Below, one piece after another: positions 12,346-25,824 of a stretch of DNA of 64,000 nucleotides. How positions within the stretch are numbered: position 1 is the first letter of the stretch; every line of letters begins with the position of its first letter. Source of the DNA: Schistocephalus solidus (lineage: Eukaryota > Platyhelminthes > Cestoda > Diphyllobothriidea > Diphyllobothriidae); the NCBI GenBank assembly GCA_017591395.1, contig WEDG01000290.1:117085-181084 (forward strand), given 5' to 3'. The notes under the pieces were generated by a model. The model saw only the letters and a program-made list of their open reading frames with translations. It searched no databases and was not told the DNA's origin. Made by a program: the position numbers and the translations under genes.

Positions 12346-12975
12346 TCCAACAGAATGTTGTGACGGTCAAAATGTTGAAATGGTTTACTGAACGTTTTCA
12401 CGCATGCGCATTCGGCGAATAGGTCCATACGATGTCTGAATGGTCTGATATAGTTTTGGTTGGGGTGATATACGTGTCAAGTATTTTGCATAGTCCTTAG
12501 TCACCTAACAGGCCGATGCCAGATTGGAAAGTGTGGTCACAGTATGGACAAGTTGGTACTGTCTCTACATTGCTGGCGGTGGTAGTTATAAATGTGAATG
12601 TCTTTTATTTTATTGCGGTTGCCTCGCTGTGATGGGTGCGAAGGCGTCCGACCAAGGACAACCGAGATTGAAACACCATACAACGGTAAAGGCAGATAGA
12701 AGAATGTCCCCCCTCGAGAACGTTGATGGTGGTGGTGATGCTTGTAGCGTTTTTCGGTGTGGGAATTAATCAGGTCAATTTGATCTTGCGGTGATTCAGG
12801 TGCTCAAAGGAGCCAAATCCTTCTCGGAACGTAAGCTGGCAATGCAAATATAATGGCAGCGTGTTTGCAAAGCTGATCCACAACGCTCAAGCCCTACAGT
12901 ATGACCATAACACTCAAGTTGGCCATACAGGCGTGATCAGGGACCAGATACACCGCAGTTTGAGCGTCGTTCTGA
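12346..12975. other. No recognised feature
   Basis: An 81-codon plus-strand ORF (12,524-12,769) shows no family signature. Otherwise nothing is recognised. Confidence 0.4.
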
Positions 12976-12979
12976 TGAT

Positions 12980-13370
12980 GTCTACCGTGTATCCCACAGC
13001 AGGGTGGGCGCAGGGAAGATGGCTTGCGCGTGAATTAGTTTATAGTATTGGTAGACTTGCGCAGCACCTACCGTACTCTCCCTCGCCCAAACGATTCCGG
13101 TGTCACGACAGAGTCAAGAAGACCAGAGGCGAAATTGAGCGCAGGTGACTGGTGTGGCGTGAGCCTGTGTCTAGGCATGCCACCACACCTCCGTCCTGTG
13201 TGGCAGTCGGTATGGGTGCGAATCTCTAGCAATGCTAGCCGTACCCTAATACAGCCCCGTGTTAGTTCAGTGCTGCTACCACGTGGGCTATCGGAGGGAC
13301 GGACGCCAGACACACAAACATACGCATACAGTTCAGGTGCCTACGGACCAGCGTGCTGCATAAGTTAATT
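12980..13370 (+). repeat. Dispersed repeat X, copy 4
   Basis: Best copy of the repeat: a purine-rich lead, ATTGGTAGACTTGCGCAGCA and CTACCGTACTCTCCC, then about 250 bp with matches of lower quality. It is in the same orientation as copy 3. No coding content is evident. The short ORFs on both strands here are a by-product of GC-rich composition. Confidence 0.5.
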
Positions 13371-15035
13371 CCTGATCCACAGAGATAGATAATGCAAGGT
13401 GGCGAGGCGTTGGTGGAGTTTGTTGGCACAATCAACCTGATAGACCCCACCAGTGCACCATTCGGTAAGGCTGCGCTCATATGCATGGCGTCAGTTTCAG
13501 ATGGTCGTCAAGGTTATGAGCCCGAAATAGGGCTTTTGAATTCACGTGTAGCTATGTTGATATCCCCGTTAGCCTATCTCGGTCAAATTCCCGGCCTATG
13601 ATACTCGCCTGAAAATTGATTCCTCTTGGAAACCAGTGTGCGTTACTCCAACATACACAGCTAATGAGAATAACAGGGACACATGTAAGGTTTGTACATT
13701 TGATCGAACTGAGCATGAATTCACCCGAATATTCACTGATAAGTTGCTCCCTTCTTTATATAATGTAGTTGTAAAGGATATATAAAATCCACAGCCGTAA
13801 GCTGTTGTTCTGAGGGCAGGGAATATTTTTTTATTCCATCAACAGAACATCACGCGCGCAAAATTAAAAAAACTGGAACGCATGACCCAAAAATTTGTTA
13901 CGCATAATTGTTGACACCAACCTGGTGTCTCAAATTTAATAAAATTTGATGAGTATACGTACATTCTCAACATAGAGACTCCGAGGGGAACATGGCATCT
14001 TTACGTGATCTTTATCCCAAGCGTCGACAAACACGGCAGGTGTGGGCTGTGGTATGTGGTTCCAACTGTGCCCTGTCTTTGCAGATAAGGAGATATACAT
14101 AAGGTGGAAATACCTCATACAGGCGCACATCAAGTGTTTCATTACCGCCCATATCACTCTCCTCGTTTATTGGAAGAAGATGTAAGTTCTGGGTGAAAAG
14201 AATATCTAGTAGAATCACAGAAATCAAGAAACCTTCCAAATGAATGAGTCAAAACTGTTATCTAGAGAAGTTCGTGCATTTGACGCAGAAATGTTGATGG
14301 CGATAGCTCCCTGATCGTTAATTTTCGGTAGAGTGTCACTAGCAAAAAATTAATTAGAGTTGCACCTTACCTTTCTGAAGATTCTGATTCATTCGGCGAT
14401 TTCTTTGCGGACTGTAGGAAGGCGTCTTCTATGCTGAGCTGACGCTTTGCGACTTGCCTGCGAATCATTAGTGCCGGCAGATAGGAATTCTGTCTGAGGC
14501 AGATGAGAATGAGAAAATGATCGAGCGATCTTGAAATTGATTTCAAATTCTTTAACCGAAGTCATAGTGCATGAAAAAAAAAACAATAAAGGGAAGAAAC
14601 CGACAACATTTTCCAAAAAAAGGTAAAATAGACAAGTTTTAAGGAAAATCTTGGCACCAACAGATAGTGGAGATCGGGACCTTGCGCTTGATGTAGAGGT
14701 CCCCTAGAACAAAATGTGTACGCCAGGCTGTTTTTACTAATCATGACGTTGGCACAGGCCACCGAGCTAAGATTGCACGCGGGCTAGGCTGGTGAAGAAG
14801 ACGTCTTGGAGGCCTCAATGTTGTATTCTGTGTAGATATACACGTGGCACTTGCTGTTTATTTAGTGCAGATACGGAAGGTAGCACGAAGCAAGTGTTTG
14901 TAGGCAAATAAGTATAAAACATCGGATATTCATATGACTCATAGCTCGAATAGGCAGAGTGGAGGTTAATAGAACTTGAATAAGTAGGAGATTTTGGTAG
15001 ATTTGAATAATTTGTTTGACCCACTTGTGAAAATC
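13371..15035. other. No recognised feature
   Basis: Mixed AT-rich sequence with short ORFs on the minus strand (near 13.9-14.8 kb) that match nothing I know. No repeat shared with the rest of the window was found, except the last 60 bp beside the SINE. Confidence 0.4.
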
Positions 15036-15039
15036 TCGG

Positions 15040-15125
15040 CGGCCTCCGTGGGATTCAAACCCTCGTCATCAAAGGGAAGGCTATAGAACAGCCAACGCTC
15101 TAGTCAGCTGAGCTACGAGGCCCCA
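15040..15125 (-). repeat. tRNA-like SINE head
   Basis: On the minus strand GGTGGGGCCTCGTAGCTCAG supplies the A-box and GGGTTTGAATCCCAC the B-box. It is homologous to the head at 2,391-2,472 and also shares the upstream leader. The body downstream differs from that of the 6.2-kb SINE, so at least two tRNA-derived families are present. Confidence 0.6.
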
Positions 15126-15211
15126 CCAGGAGCTGAGTTTAATCACATTTGAGGAAAAGACGATATTCTTTGATAGTAACACAGCAAAACAGACAAAACC
15201 TTTAAGCGAAT

Positions 15212-16341
15212 AAGGAGACAATATCACTGAAAAAGTGCTTTAATGTCCTGACAAGTCGGCTTCTTACCCAAATCCATCATCAGAGAAAGAGTCAGATATG
15301 GGTATTGGATTGCCCAGGTTTTGCAGTATTTATAGGATGTAAATGCTGGGCCACTAGATGCCTATCACAACTGGCAGCTCCCGAGCATATCGCAGATAAT
15401 TACACGTGGTGTGATAATTATCTGACCAGCGTGCCTGCAAAGATTATCGGTTCCCACGCTCATCGCACGTGGTCACACGTAGAGCGATGGTGGCCCGCAG
15501 TCGAATGGCTGACGACCGGATTTCGTCCTCCATGCGAGCTCTTGGGCAATTGGGCTCGTTGACGTTGGCACCAGGAACAGTGGTCAGCCACCCGTTCTCT
15601 TTGTGGCTAAATACTTTGCCCAGGTAAATTCTGAGCATCGGGCAGAGCTGGTCGAAAGCGAATGGCCGAGGACGCAGCAGCAATGAGATGGAGCGACGCC
15701 AGCTCCAAAGTCGCGGTTCATTTTACGGGACCCAGCCACACATTTAAGTTTGATGAAGCCGAAATTATCGTAAGAGGCGACAACCGCGTGAGTCGCGAAC
15801 TGGTTGAGTCATGATTTTCCGGCGCTCAATCAATCAACAAGCGCAACGACCTACGCGCCCATATTCAATGCTGCGAAGTTGCCTGGGCAAATAGGTTAGC
15901 CACCCAGAGAACGGGCACCTGACCACTGTTCCTGGTGCCAATGTCAACGAGCCAAATGGCCCAAGAGCTCACATGGAGGACGAAATCGGGCCGTAAGCCA
16001 TTCGACTGCGGGCTACCATCGCACTACGTGCAACCACGTGCGATGAGCGTGGGAACCAATAATATTTGCAGGCACGCTGGCGCACAGCAACAGCATGCAA
16101 ACTGCATACTGCAACATCGGACCGGTCAGATAATTATAACACCACGTGTAATTATCTGCGATATGCTCGGGAGCTGCCAGTTGTGATAGGCATCTAGTGG
16201 CCCAGCAACTACGTCCTATAAATGCTGCAAAACCTGGGAAATCCAACACCCTTATCTGACTCTGTCTCTGATGATGGATTCGAGTGAGAAGCCGACTTGT
16301 CAGGCCAATAAAGCTCGTTTTTCAGTGATAGTGTCTCCTTC
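15212..16341. repeat. Fold-back element with about 430-bp inverted arms
   Basis: Bases 15,212-15,640 and the reverse complement of 15,866-16,341 match along their whole length at roughly 90 percent by eye, around a central segment of about 225 bp. Shared landmarks are AAGTCGGCTTCT, CCACTAGATGCCTATCACAA and ACCAGGAACAGTGGTCAG. The right arm carries an extra block of about 45 bp (near 16,080-16,125) rich in GCATGC/TGCA. No transposase is present. It is either a MITE-like fold-back transposon or two opposed copies of a dispersed repeat. Confidence 0.7.
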
Positions 16342-19300
16342 TTTGCGACTACTTCCTCTTCGTTGCTATTAGCGAAACGTTGACTACGGAATAGAGCACG
16401 TATTATTAACTATTTGCAACTCTATATCACATGATAGGTTGGTTAAGTTACCGAGGAGGATACATCGGTGAAAGCACGAGCAATAACGAGTTTTGAAAGA
16501 AAACATTAAAAAGTACTTTTATCCTATTTATACCTGAACAGCTGGTTATAAACCCTGAAAATGGGCTCTTAGCCTCCAGGCTAATATAAATGATGAGTCG
16601 CCCCTCACAAGCAACAAGGACACAATTTTGACTTGAATTCGAATTGGTCTATAGAGCGACAGACACTTACTCCCTTGGCCTTAGTGAAACAGATAAACGT
16701 GATACCGAGACTGGTTCTGGTTCCCGGAGTTTTTTCCCTGTTAACGAGTAGCAAATACCACATCAGTGGTTACATGGTCTTTCCACAAGGTAAAAATTTG
16801 AAGGGTTAAATAGAAAAGGAGCGAAGGTTCTGCCAGAAATACGAAACGGGGAGATTCTGTGGTCGGTGATACAGATTCGACGGCTTGATGTTTAAGCTTA
16901 TAGATGTAAACAATGGCTGTCCTTGAAGTTTTCGAGTAGTTCAGGTCTTCCTGAAATCTTCTGAAACGGACAATAAAGATTTCTTATAAGGTTGACTCAA
17001 CCGCATTTGTAGACATGGGTTTTCTCACTGCATATCTATTGTGCTACCATTGATATTGTCTGTAGGGAGAACGCGTAATTGAGGTCAACATTCGTCTTCA
17101 TTTGAAAGTCTATTGGTAGCTTCCTCGCACATTTTAAATGGTCTGTTGCGAAAGTACCTAAAGTGTCCAAAAATCAACACTTCGGGATCCGCCACTTCTC
17201 TGGTGGTAAGATAGATTCATGTGACCGTAAAATTGGCGTATATTTGTTATTGATTTTGAGGTGCATGAACAAACAGGCTCCTGTGAAGTACGAATGCGCT
17301 CGCTGCGTATTGCAACCAATCAATACAATTTTCAGTCAGAAGTATTTTATTGAGATAAAAGGAACGCCTTTCAACTTAAAATGTCGGAGAAGGCTGCATG
17401 GCCTCCGCCCAGGTCAGGCAAAGTTACTCAGACGATTTTGAACTCTGTATTTAGATTGAAACAAAAAAACGAAGATGAAAACCAACGAAGCAGAGACCAA
17501 TAAACAGAAAGGATGGTTAAGTTACTACAGGTGCATGACATTAGTGCGGTCAAATTCGAACGATTATAAAATCTTGTCATGACCGATCCATAATTCATGC
17601 ATGTTGTAGTGTTTTATAAAACGTTCAAAACTATCCATAGCCAGAATTGTGCAAGATTTTAATGTTTGGGTCACTCTTAAGATTTCTAAAACAAGCTTCA
17701 GAAGTTCGTATACCAGCAGTGATTTCTGTGAAAGGAAATTTCGTTGTCACCTTAAGCGAAAAGGGAGGGAGGGTTGATTCATAGAAACATTTAGTCTAGG
17801 GGACCACTTAACCCATCTTTCTCAGATAAAGATGTACGAATAAGAACCTTAAAATCTAGTTTATAGAGTCAGGACCCTAACAACAGTCAACATCGAGTCT
17901 ATTAACTTTTATCTCAACATTTTCATATAGGGGTACTGTGTCTTCTCATCCACCAACCCTGTTTTAGCTCGAACTGATTGACCTTCTGTTGAAGTGCGCG
18001 CTCGCGAGTACAACGTGTCATTACACTTTCGCGTACGATGGCATACGCTCATGTGTGTCTGATGTGAAGAAATCGGTCCAAATATCATAATTTATGTGAA
18101 GACACAAAAGATTTAAATCATACTTGGCGTTAAATACACGAGTTTCGCGGGTGTCATCCTAAGGACGAAATTCAGTTTGACGTTTTCAGCAACGAATATA
18201 GCATCTGGGGTACCTAGCCAACCTTAAGTTGGTCCATGGTTCAGATACTGAAATGATAGGAGTGGAACTTACAAAAACTACAGCTGTTTGTTTACAAGAC
18301 GAATGGACGACACATTTAACCACGTATTCTATCGATTTAATGCATGATTTTGAAGCTATTTAAAAGCGATATATCACCCGCATAAATATGCTATGGCTAT
18401 TGGAAACCGCCGGATGTAATTTTATCCTGTAAGCCTAATCTATATTTGTGAAATTCGATTACAGTATCAACACACACATTCTACTGTCGAGTTTCGTATT
18501 GGCCCTATGATATTTTTAAGAGCTGACACCTCTCTCTCCCAGGCAAAAAACTGGCAGCAGGTATTTATAAATAAGTATCCGGCACCGTTTTTTCAACCAC
18601 TTGCTATTAACATTAACAAGTGGCTGCAAAAAACATACGGAAGTTATAAGAAAAAAACTGCTAGGTAATAAAAAAACGTTAATTATAATGAACATTCAGG
18701 TAACGCAGAGAAGTGAACAATAATGCCATACACACCGGAAATACAAAAAATACTTCAAAGGCTCAACATTGTAGAGTTGAAATCCGCGAATATATTTCAG
18801 CATGAAAAAAAACAAACGATGACTAATATCGCAAAGGTTTCTGGATAACACAAAGATTCTAACTTAGCGATAACGCAAAATATTTTTCCAGGAAAGTATT
18901 ATACGGCCTATGCAATCCACTCAACTTCATGCGATGATTTTTCAGTGGTTTGCTATTGTGTACTTTCCTGTTTTTTCTGAAAATGTATTCTACTGGTAAT
19001 TCATCGAAATCATGTTATGGCTTATTCGCAATCATAGGAAACAAGATAATCATTTTTCAGGTAAATTCTGTCTGCAAAAGAAGACAGCAGCTGATTTGAA
19101 CTGGTGAATTACATTACTGCTGTGATGACAGTCGCATCGGAGATTCGCACACGCTTTATTAATGTTTGCAATCCAGGACCGGTAAGGCGCACCGAATGTG
19201 AAGTCACTGCATAAATCTTTAAGAGACGAAGATTAATCTTGCGGTGAATGCACATATTTACTCCAAAAATTTTAAAATAAATCTTGAAAACGAGCTTGCT

Positions 19301-21790
19301 GAGTTATGCACAAGCATGCCCCAGGACTTTGAATTCGAAAATAAGGTTTTCATTAAAAAATGCAAAAAATTTCAAAAAAATTTATTTAGAGATCACCACT
19401 GCGTATGGCTGGCTTTCAAGTTGGTAGACATGCAGATATTATTAACAGCTCGATTTCATGTGTGAGGACAGCTACTGTACGCAAAAACCGAAGAAATTTT
19501 GACCCGATTCCAGTGCTGTGATCCTGAAATGGAGCACTGGAAACGGATGATCAAATGAATGCCTCAGTCCTCTCAAGCTTTTTTCATTTGGTAGGACCGA
19601 CATGCTGATAAGAGCCTATGAGGGTTAAAACGGGTGTGATCATAATGCATATCGACTAGCTATAGCTGTAACCATCTAGAATGCGAGACAGGGAAAACCG
19701 TCGCGAGGACCGTTGGGGTCACGAAGGACACGGACAAAGTATCAGAAATACGACTATGATATTCTCATTCTTGGTTGTTGAGACCACTGACAGAGGAACC
19801 CGACACTATCGTCAACATTTCATGTAGGATTACTACGAGGGAGAAGGTTAAGGCCACAAATATCATTGCTCTAATGCGCGGCAGATGCGATGGCGGACGA
19901 GGATGTAGCAGTTTAGAGAGGGCCAAAAAGAGGACAAACGCAAAGACCGAGGGAACCATTGGAGTCGTTGCTATTTTTTCAATGAGAGTCAAAATCAAGA
20001 AGGAACGAAAAACGGTTGCAAATATCGTCTTTTTAAAAAAAGGTACAGGAGAAAATAAACTGCTTTGAGAAGGGATATAAAGCAACATGATAGGTTGCCT
20101 TTAAGCGTTGTATGAGAAAATAATGGGAGATCCGGCCATTTCACATGTGAATCGACAATGAATGTGAGGAATGCCCAGCTCAGTATTCAGATTGGAATAC
20201 CGATTATGGCTATCGGTAAACGAAACGGAGTTGGTTTAAAAGGAGAGTGCAAATACGTTCCAATTGTTCGACTATTATTAAACTGAAGGGTGGGTAATAG
20301 CGACAGCTTAGTTCGTGGAGAAGATGCATAAAAACATAATTTGGAGACAATATTCTCAATTCCCGATGGTCCTTTCTTGGGCTAATGGAGAATTATGCTC
20401 GGTCTTAGCCAAGATTTCTTCCAAATGTTCCCCTTTTCTCGGTTTGTGCTATCATCGTTGATTTTTGAATCTTCACCGTTCTTGATTCCTGGCGTGGTGA
20501 TGACTCGGCAATATGGCTCACTGTAACTACAACATTTTGCTGCCCGCGTCTTTCCCGAGGGGCTAATTAATTTTTCAAGGCAACATCTCAACACAGAGTA
20601 TGAAGCAGCTAAAGCAGACTTTTTCGTATTCTTTACTCATACAAATAGCTGAAACTCAAACCATCGCACCCATTCAAAATGATAATGCATGCTAGTTTAA
20701 AGGCCTCGTCAGAATGTATTTACTGTGCGGATCGAGCAGCAGTGAAAAAAGTACCTGTTAGTACAAAAACGTAATTGTGACTTCAGTAACGTGGGATACA
20801 CAAAAAAAACTGCAGCCTATGAAGAAGAAGATGACACGAATACAACACGGGTTAACAATCCCCATCCCTCTTCGTGGAATTCAAGTTCTATACCAGAGAA
20901 GATAGCATGAACGAACAGTTGCTGACTACCGGCTGAATAATTAAGTCGCTAAGTAGTTGGTTGCAATCACCAGAAGCCTCAAAAATAAGACAATAAAAAA
21001 CATTAACGCGTGAAATCTATCACTATGGAAGAATTAATCGGTAGATTTTGCATCGAGGGATTGTGAAATGTCTTCTGAATGTATCAACTTATCATTCATC
21101 TAGGTCACCCAATCTGCCATTAGCATCAGTTTCTCTAAGTTAACTCAGTGCTTGCTGCAGCATTGAGTGAGCCACTTGAACCAAAAATGGCAGCCATGCT
21201 GTGGGTATTGTCACTAAAAAAATACATCAGCGAGCATATCTTCGAAAAAATGTAAGCAGGTGCAGTGTTCAATTTGCGCTTATTATAGGCAGTAGGATAT
21301 AAAAATGTGTGGAAAGTTAAAAATTCCTTGAACAGATGAGCGGAACTGATATCAAAGGAACGTGATTCCCTATATTTTGATGAAAAACCTGTCGTTAATG
21401 GTATGTTAAATATGCCTTTGAGACAGGACCGCCCTGTGTGTACGAGTATATAAGGGTTCGAAACTTTCATCATCAAGGGAGAATTCCTGAATCAGATGAG
21501 TCTACTAGCACATACTATTTGCTGCATATGCGATTATTCTCGGATTACAACAGAAACAACCGTCAAATTGATGAGACGGGATAAATCTGCATTAACTCGC
21601 CACCTTTCGCTTTGGGTCGAGACAATGAGGAGACACTAAAAGCCACGATGACTATCGGAGCACGAGAAGATGCAATATGGGTACATTTTTGCTGACCAAA
21701 CAGGCCATCAGCAAGTTGGAAAAACAGAAGAACCTACCACGAACGTCAACATAGGGCTTAAGATGGAACCAAGAAAATATCAAAAGCCGC
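16342..21790. other. Long AT-rich stretch, no recognised gene
   Basis: I see no RT, transposase, tRNA or exon-like signature. Open frames at 17,163-17,441 (plus) and 19,765-20,088 (both strands) have no family match; the latter is open on both strands because of biased composition. A clear small hairpin is listed separately at 18.6 kb. Retroelement-derived sequence begins near 21.79 kb. Confidence 0.4.
18585..18640. repeat. Extended imperfect hairpin
   Basis: CCACTTG (18,597-18,603) and CAAGTGG (18,617-18,623) form a perfect 7-bp stem with a 13-nt loop. Beyond it T6 faces A6 and CCG faces CGG. The structure could extrude in DNA or fold in RNA; no function is implied. Confidence 0.45.
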
Positions 21791-21791
21791 G

Positions 21792-21936
21792 AAGGAAATC
21801 CATAACTTACAATAAATATATGTTAGACCCGTCGGTCGATAGTTTAAGCATTTTTCTGAAAACACCTCTGTGGTTGGGGTAGATATTTGCCACCTTCCCA
21901 GTAGAGGAAAGACTGCTTTGATCATAGGACGGCTGA
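21792..21936 (+). repeat. Fragment of element I 5' region
   Basis: This 145-bp stretch matches the reverse complement of 25,488-25,632 along its length, with landmarks AGTCGATAGTTT-like, CTCTGTGG and GATCATAGGACGGCTG. The two lie on either side of element C1 and the I fragment. It is probably an older fragment of the same 5' region. Confidence 0.55.
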
Positions 21937-22024
21937 AAATATGAGCATGTGGTCCGGAGAGTCAGAAAGCGAGTTCCGTCGGAACTTTAGCTGACAATCG
22001 GTCCAGACCTCGAGATTTATATTC

Positions 22025-23830
22025 CCTGAAATCTGCCACATGTCTTTTCTAAATCAAATAACCTCTATTCGTAATGATCATCTATCTGTAGTAGTTATCT
22101 ATTTTGATCTTAGTAAGGCATTCGATAAAGTGCCGCATAGACGACTTTTAGCTAAACTAGAAGCTTTAGGATTTCGCAGTCACCTTACTGACTTTATTAG
22201 ATCATACCTAGATGATCGAAAACCAAAGGTTTTAGTAAGGTCCTCATACTCAAATGCTTCCCTGATTTTGAGTTGTGTCCGTTAAGGTACCGTATAAGGT
22301 CCTTTGTGGTTCTTATTGTATACAAATTATTTTTCATCGATAGCTAAATATTCCTCATCTTTTATTAATGCGGATGACTTCAAATGCTTGTATTCTTTCT
22401 CTAACTCTACGACCGAAAGATGCCTAGAAAAAATTCATTCAGACTTAGATGCTCTTTTGGCCTGGAGCTCCACGTGGCTAATGGAGTTCTCACCTACTTA
22501 GTGTCGCTCCATGAGTTTTGGGCCTGTACTGCCGCAACCTGTTATTTTTACACGTTGTCCTTTGACTGAATGCTCCTCCATCAAGGACTTGGGCTTAATC
22601 TACACCGATAGATTAGATCTTTCACCTCATGCCATTAGAATTACGACCAAAGCTACTCAGATTTGCGGCTTTATTTCCTATAATTTCTACCTTGCTGAAA
22701 TTAAATTAAGACTTTATCGAATGTAAGTGCTTCCCGTTCTTGAATTTTTCTATCCTCTCTTTTGTTTAATGAACGAGACTAGCCATTCAAAAATTGAAAA
22801 TGTCCAAGGAAATTTCACAAAAAAACTCCTGTTTCCGACTCTTTCAACTACTATTTACTCAACAAGATGCCAGCTAAAGAAGCTAAAATTTCTTTGGGTC
22901 AGGAGACTGGAAGCAGGCTTTTGTCTCATTTTCCGACTAAATAATAGATCAACTCTCCCCAAGTTTTCTGTCATTAACCCTGTTAGTTTTCCTTATAACC
23001 TAAGAAATTCTGCACTCATTATACCACCCGCTGCATCCTTCAAGTGTTAACCCTCTCTGTTCTTTGCTTCTAAGTATAGATTTCTTTGGAATAACTTGCC
23101 AATTGAAATCAGGTCATTAACAAGTCTATCTGCATTCAAGCGAAGACTGCACATTTTTCTTAACTCTGATTCGAATAAACCTTTTTACTCATCTTTTACC
23201 AGTAGCTTTCCCCATGACTCGGAGAAAGGACCATCGGGAATTTAAGTGACCCTCTTTAAACCTATATTTTCACTACCTCTAGTCCCCCATGAACCATGAT
23301 GTCTCCTTATGTCACTAGCCATTTAACAGATGAAGTCATCCGGACGTACACAGTTTAAAATGCTGCCGTTTCGTTGGATAATAACCATCATCAAAATTTG
23401 ATTCTGGATCCTAAGATGCTGAGGCCTCAAGTTCATTGACACATTTTCGTGAGATTTTGTTTCATACGCCTCAATTATCACGAACGAACCATCTCAACGT
23501 TTCATTGTCTCATTCTGAAATGCAACTGCAGTATTACCCTACTCTACCACCGGACCTTTTTTCCTAAGCCGTTTTTTCTCCTTCCTTCTATTCGAAAAAA
23601 GGCCTATTTAACTCTGCCTCAATTTTTAAGGTAGGAGTTTTTTTCACTGCCTATCTTTCTAGTTCACTATTAATTTCAAAACATCGCTAACTGTTGACCT
23701 AGCAGGACAATTTTTGTCTACATTATTAAGTATTTGTACATTTTAACTGCACACATTGTCATAACTTTATTTCGTTACTAATGTTTGTTAAGAAACTGCC
23801 TTACCAGTGCTCACCCAATATAAATTCTTA
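22025..23830 (+). pseudogene. Element C1: 5'-truncated CR1-like retrotransposon RT
   Basis: Non-LTR elements of this type copy themselves by target-primed reverse transcription. The RT palm is readable: motif A VVVIYFDLSKAFDKVPH (near 22,090), a degraded motif B with two stops, and motif C FINADDFKC, where YADD has become NADD (near 22,360). Then come SSIKDLGLIY, ICGFISYNF, the thumb, and a C-terminal FLWNNLPIEIRS ending at the stop near 23,243. Several stops interrupt the frame. A 3' UTR of about 590 bp follows, with a conserved hairpin and an end near CAATATAAATTC. It is the same family as the minus-strand copy at 46.55-48.17 kb. Confidence 0.8.
23572..23651 (+). promoter_or_regulatory. 3' UTR hairpin with facing U tracts (element C1)
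   Basis: T6 (23,572-23,577) is followed by CTCCTTCCTT, which pairs with AAGGTAGGAG (23,628-23,637) at 9 of 10 positions, then T7 and CACTGCC. The outer stem is decayed here. The better preserved sister copy is at 46,729-46,819 (minus). It belongs to the hairpin class described in the findings. Confidence 0.55.
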
Positions 23831-23839
23831 AGAAGTTCT

Positions 23840-25640
23840 TTCCTCAAAACTCCTGTGAAATCGATACTTTCCATCTCTGCATCGTTAATTCCAGTAGGGA
23901 ATTCAATCTCTTTAAAATCTATTGCATCGGTGAAAACCGATGTAAAAAATGGCTGAGGTGTTCTGCCTTATTTCTGTTTTCTGTAAAGTCACCGTTCTCG
24001 TCTTATTTCAACACTGCAACTGCTTCTTTGATCTTTAGCTTGCTATTGATGTAGCTGAAGAGAACTTTCGGCTTATCTGCGTCTCGTTCTAAAATTCACT
24101 TTTCACAATCCCTCCAGCGTCTACGGATATTTGACCTTAGCTTGTTCCGCTTTCGGCGAAATTCTTCTTAATATAGGGATTACTTTGTTGTGACCTACGT
24201 CCTTTATGATTTGTTCTTCCGGTTTTACTCCCTCTTTATATCGCGTGTTAACCAGACAGGACGATTTAATATTTGATTAATTTTATTGATTGATTGATTT
24301 TATTGATATTTGATATTTGTCAGGTGATAGTGATGCATAAAATTGCTTATAACTTCTTTTACGGTTTTCCAGTCGATGTCCGGATAAATGATGAGGACGT
24401 ACGGCCAGTTTAATATCTATTGTTCACTCCTCATTGTGAGAATATTTCCTCGCCAGAGATTGATCTGAAATCTGACGTTTCCATTTGATTGCTGCACAAC
24501 CGTTATTCCCACAGCAATATTATATGATAACTCTTACCCAGCGGTGCCGAAGTCATTAGTTCGTCAGATTTTATCGGTTCCTTTGAGAGGACGAGTGCCA
24601 CAAAATTTGCCCGTTGAGTCTCTTTGATTCTGGTAGAAAAGGTGATACTCTGAATGAGAAAAAGATTATTTGCCAGTTTCAAGAGTCTTGCATCAAAGGA
24701 ATTGTGTAAAACCTTAAATGTAACTGGCTCCAGTAACACACCGATGCGTTGGAATCTTTAACTCTCAATGCGTCATGATTTTGCGCCATCTTTCTTATTT
24801 ACCTTAAAATTGCCTCATCAACCTTCGGAATTCGACTGGAGAGTCTGTAGACAGTCAGGAAATTCAGATATACTGCACCACATTTCTTTAGTTGTAACAA
24901 CATTGCTTCAGATGCATGTGTACAAACAAATGTACGTTCTGATGTGATAATTGCCCTCTTGGGAAAAGTTGATTATCATCGAGTCTGATTTCAGCATCCA
25001 TTACTTCAAACTATACTCAGGTCTCTGTAATGGAAATCACATCCGGTTGTAAATCTGATACCAACGATTTGGGCTCATCTAGCTTCTGAAATAAACATTG
25101 TGCATTCTTATAAAGAAAGCAAAATTTTGCATGGATAGATTTTCGAACGATTTGTGGATCAAGGTTGCTGGAAATTGTGTGTATCTTATGCAGTCTAATT
25201 GCCGCTTTTGAGTTTGCTGATGACTGATTGAATTGCAATTCGATGTGTTGGTCTTCATCTTCATATAGAAGCGTTCTTTTTATCAGTCAGTTGTTCACTA
25301 CACTTCAAGTTATTGACTATCTCCAGATGAATGACCTATGCGCAATTTGCTGGTTCTTTCACTTGACGAGAGCTGGATATTTTGCGGGATACATCCAGTT
25401 ATATGTGGACGTTCAAAGCTACAGTGATTTGGTGGGGTTGATGACCGGTGTAGTTACCGTCAATTTTACCAGATGGTAACCAGCCGTCCTATGATCGAGT
25501 CAGTCTTCCCAATGATGGGAAGGCGACAAATATCTACCCACCCACAGAGGTTTATTCAGAAAAATACTAAAACTATCGACTGACGGTTCTAACATACATT
25601 TATTATAAGTTATGGAAAGGATGATCAGACGGGCAACTAA
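23840..25640 (-). pseudogene. Element I: endonuclease and linker remnant of a CR1-like element
   Basis: Reading the minus strand from about 25,640 down, a 5' region (SGKIDGNYTG near 25,465) leads to the endonuclease start NAQCLFQKLDEPKSLVSDLQ and PDVISITET (25,150-25,017). After a decayed interval comes the endonuclease end PLGKSYHIILLWE (near 24,510), where the usual SDH is SYH. A linker and the beginning of the RT domain (QPFFTSVFTD near 23,930) follow. It stops abruptly where C1 ends, so C1 probably truncates it. No palm motifs are present. Confidence 0.65.
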
Positions 25641-25824
25641 AAAATTCCTCGAAGAAAAAGATTTAATGAGTAGTTTGCAAAATGGCCTCTGACAAATCAG
25701 AGCAATACCCTCTATGCAATGGAGCAGTGGTCCAGGTCGAGAGATGCAGGCCCAAGGATTGATTTTGTTTAAATCGAATTCAACAAGCCTTCGATAGAGT
25801 TCCACATTGTCGATTACTATAAAT

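Noticed and set aside
19765..20088. Hydrophobic 107-codon minus-strand ORF
   Set aside because: The plus strand is equally open over the same bases, which points to base composition and not coding.
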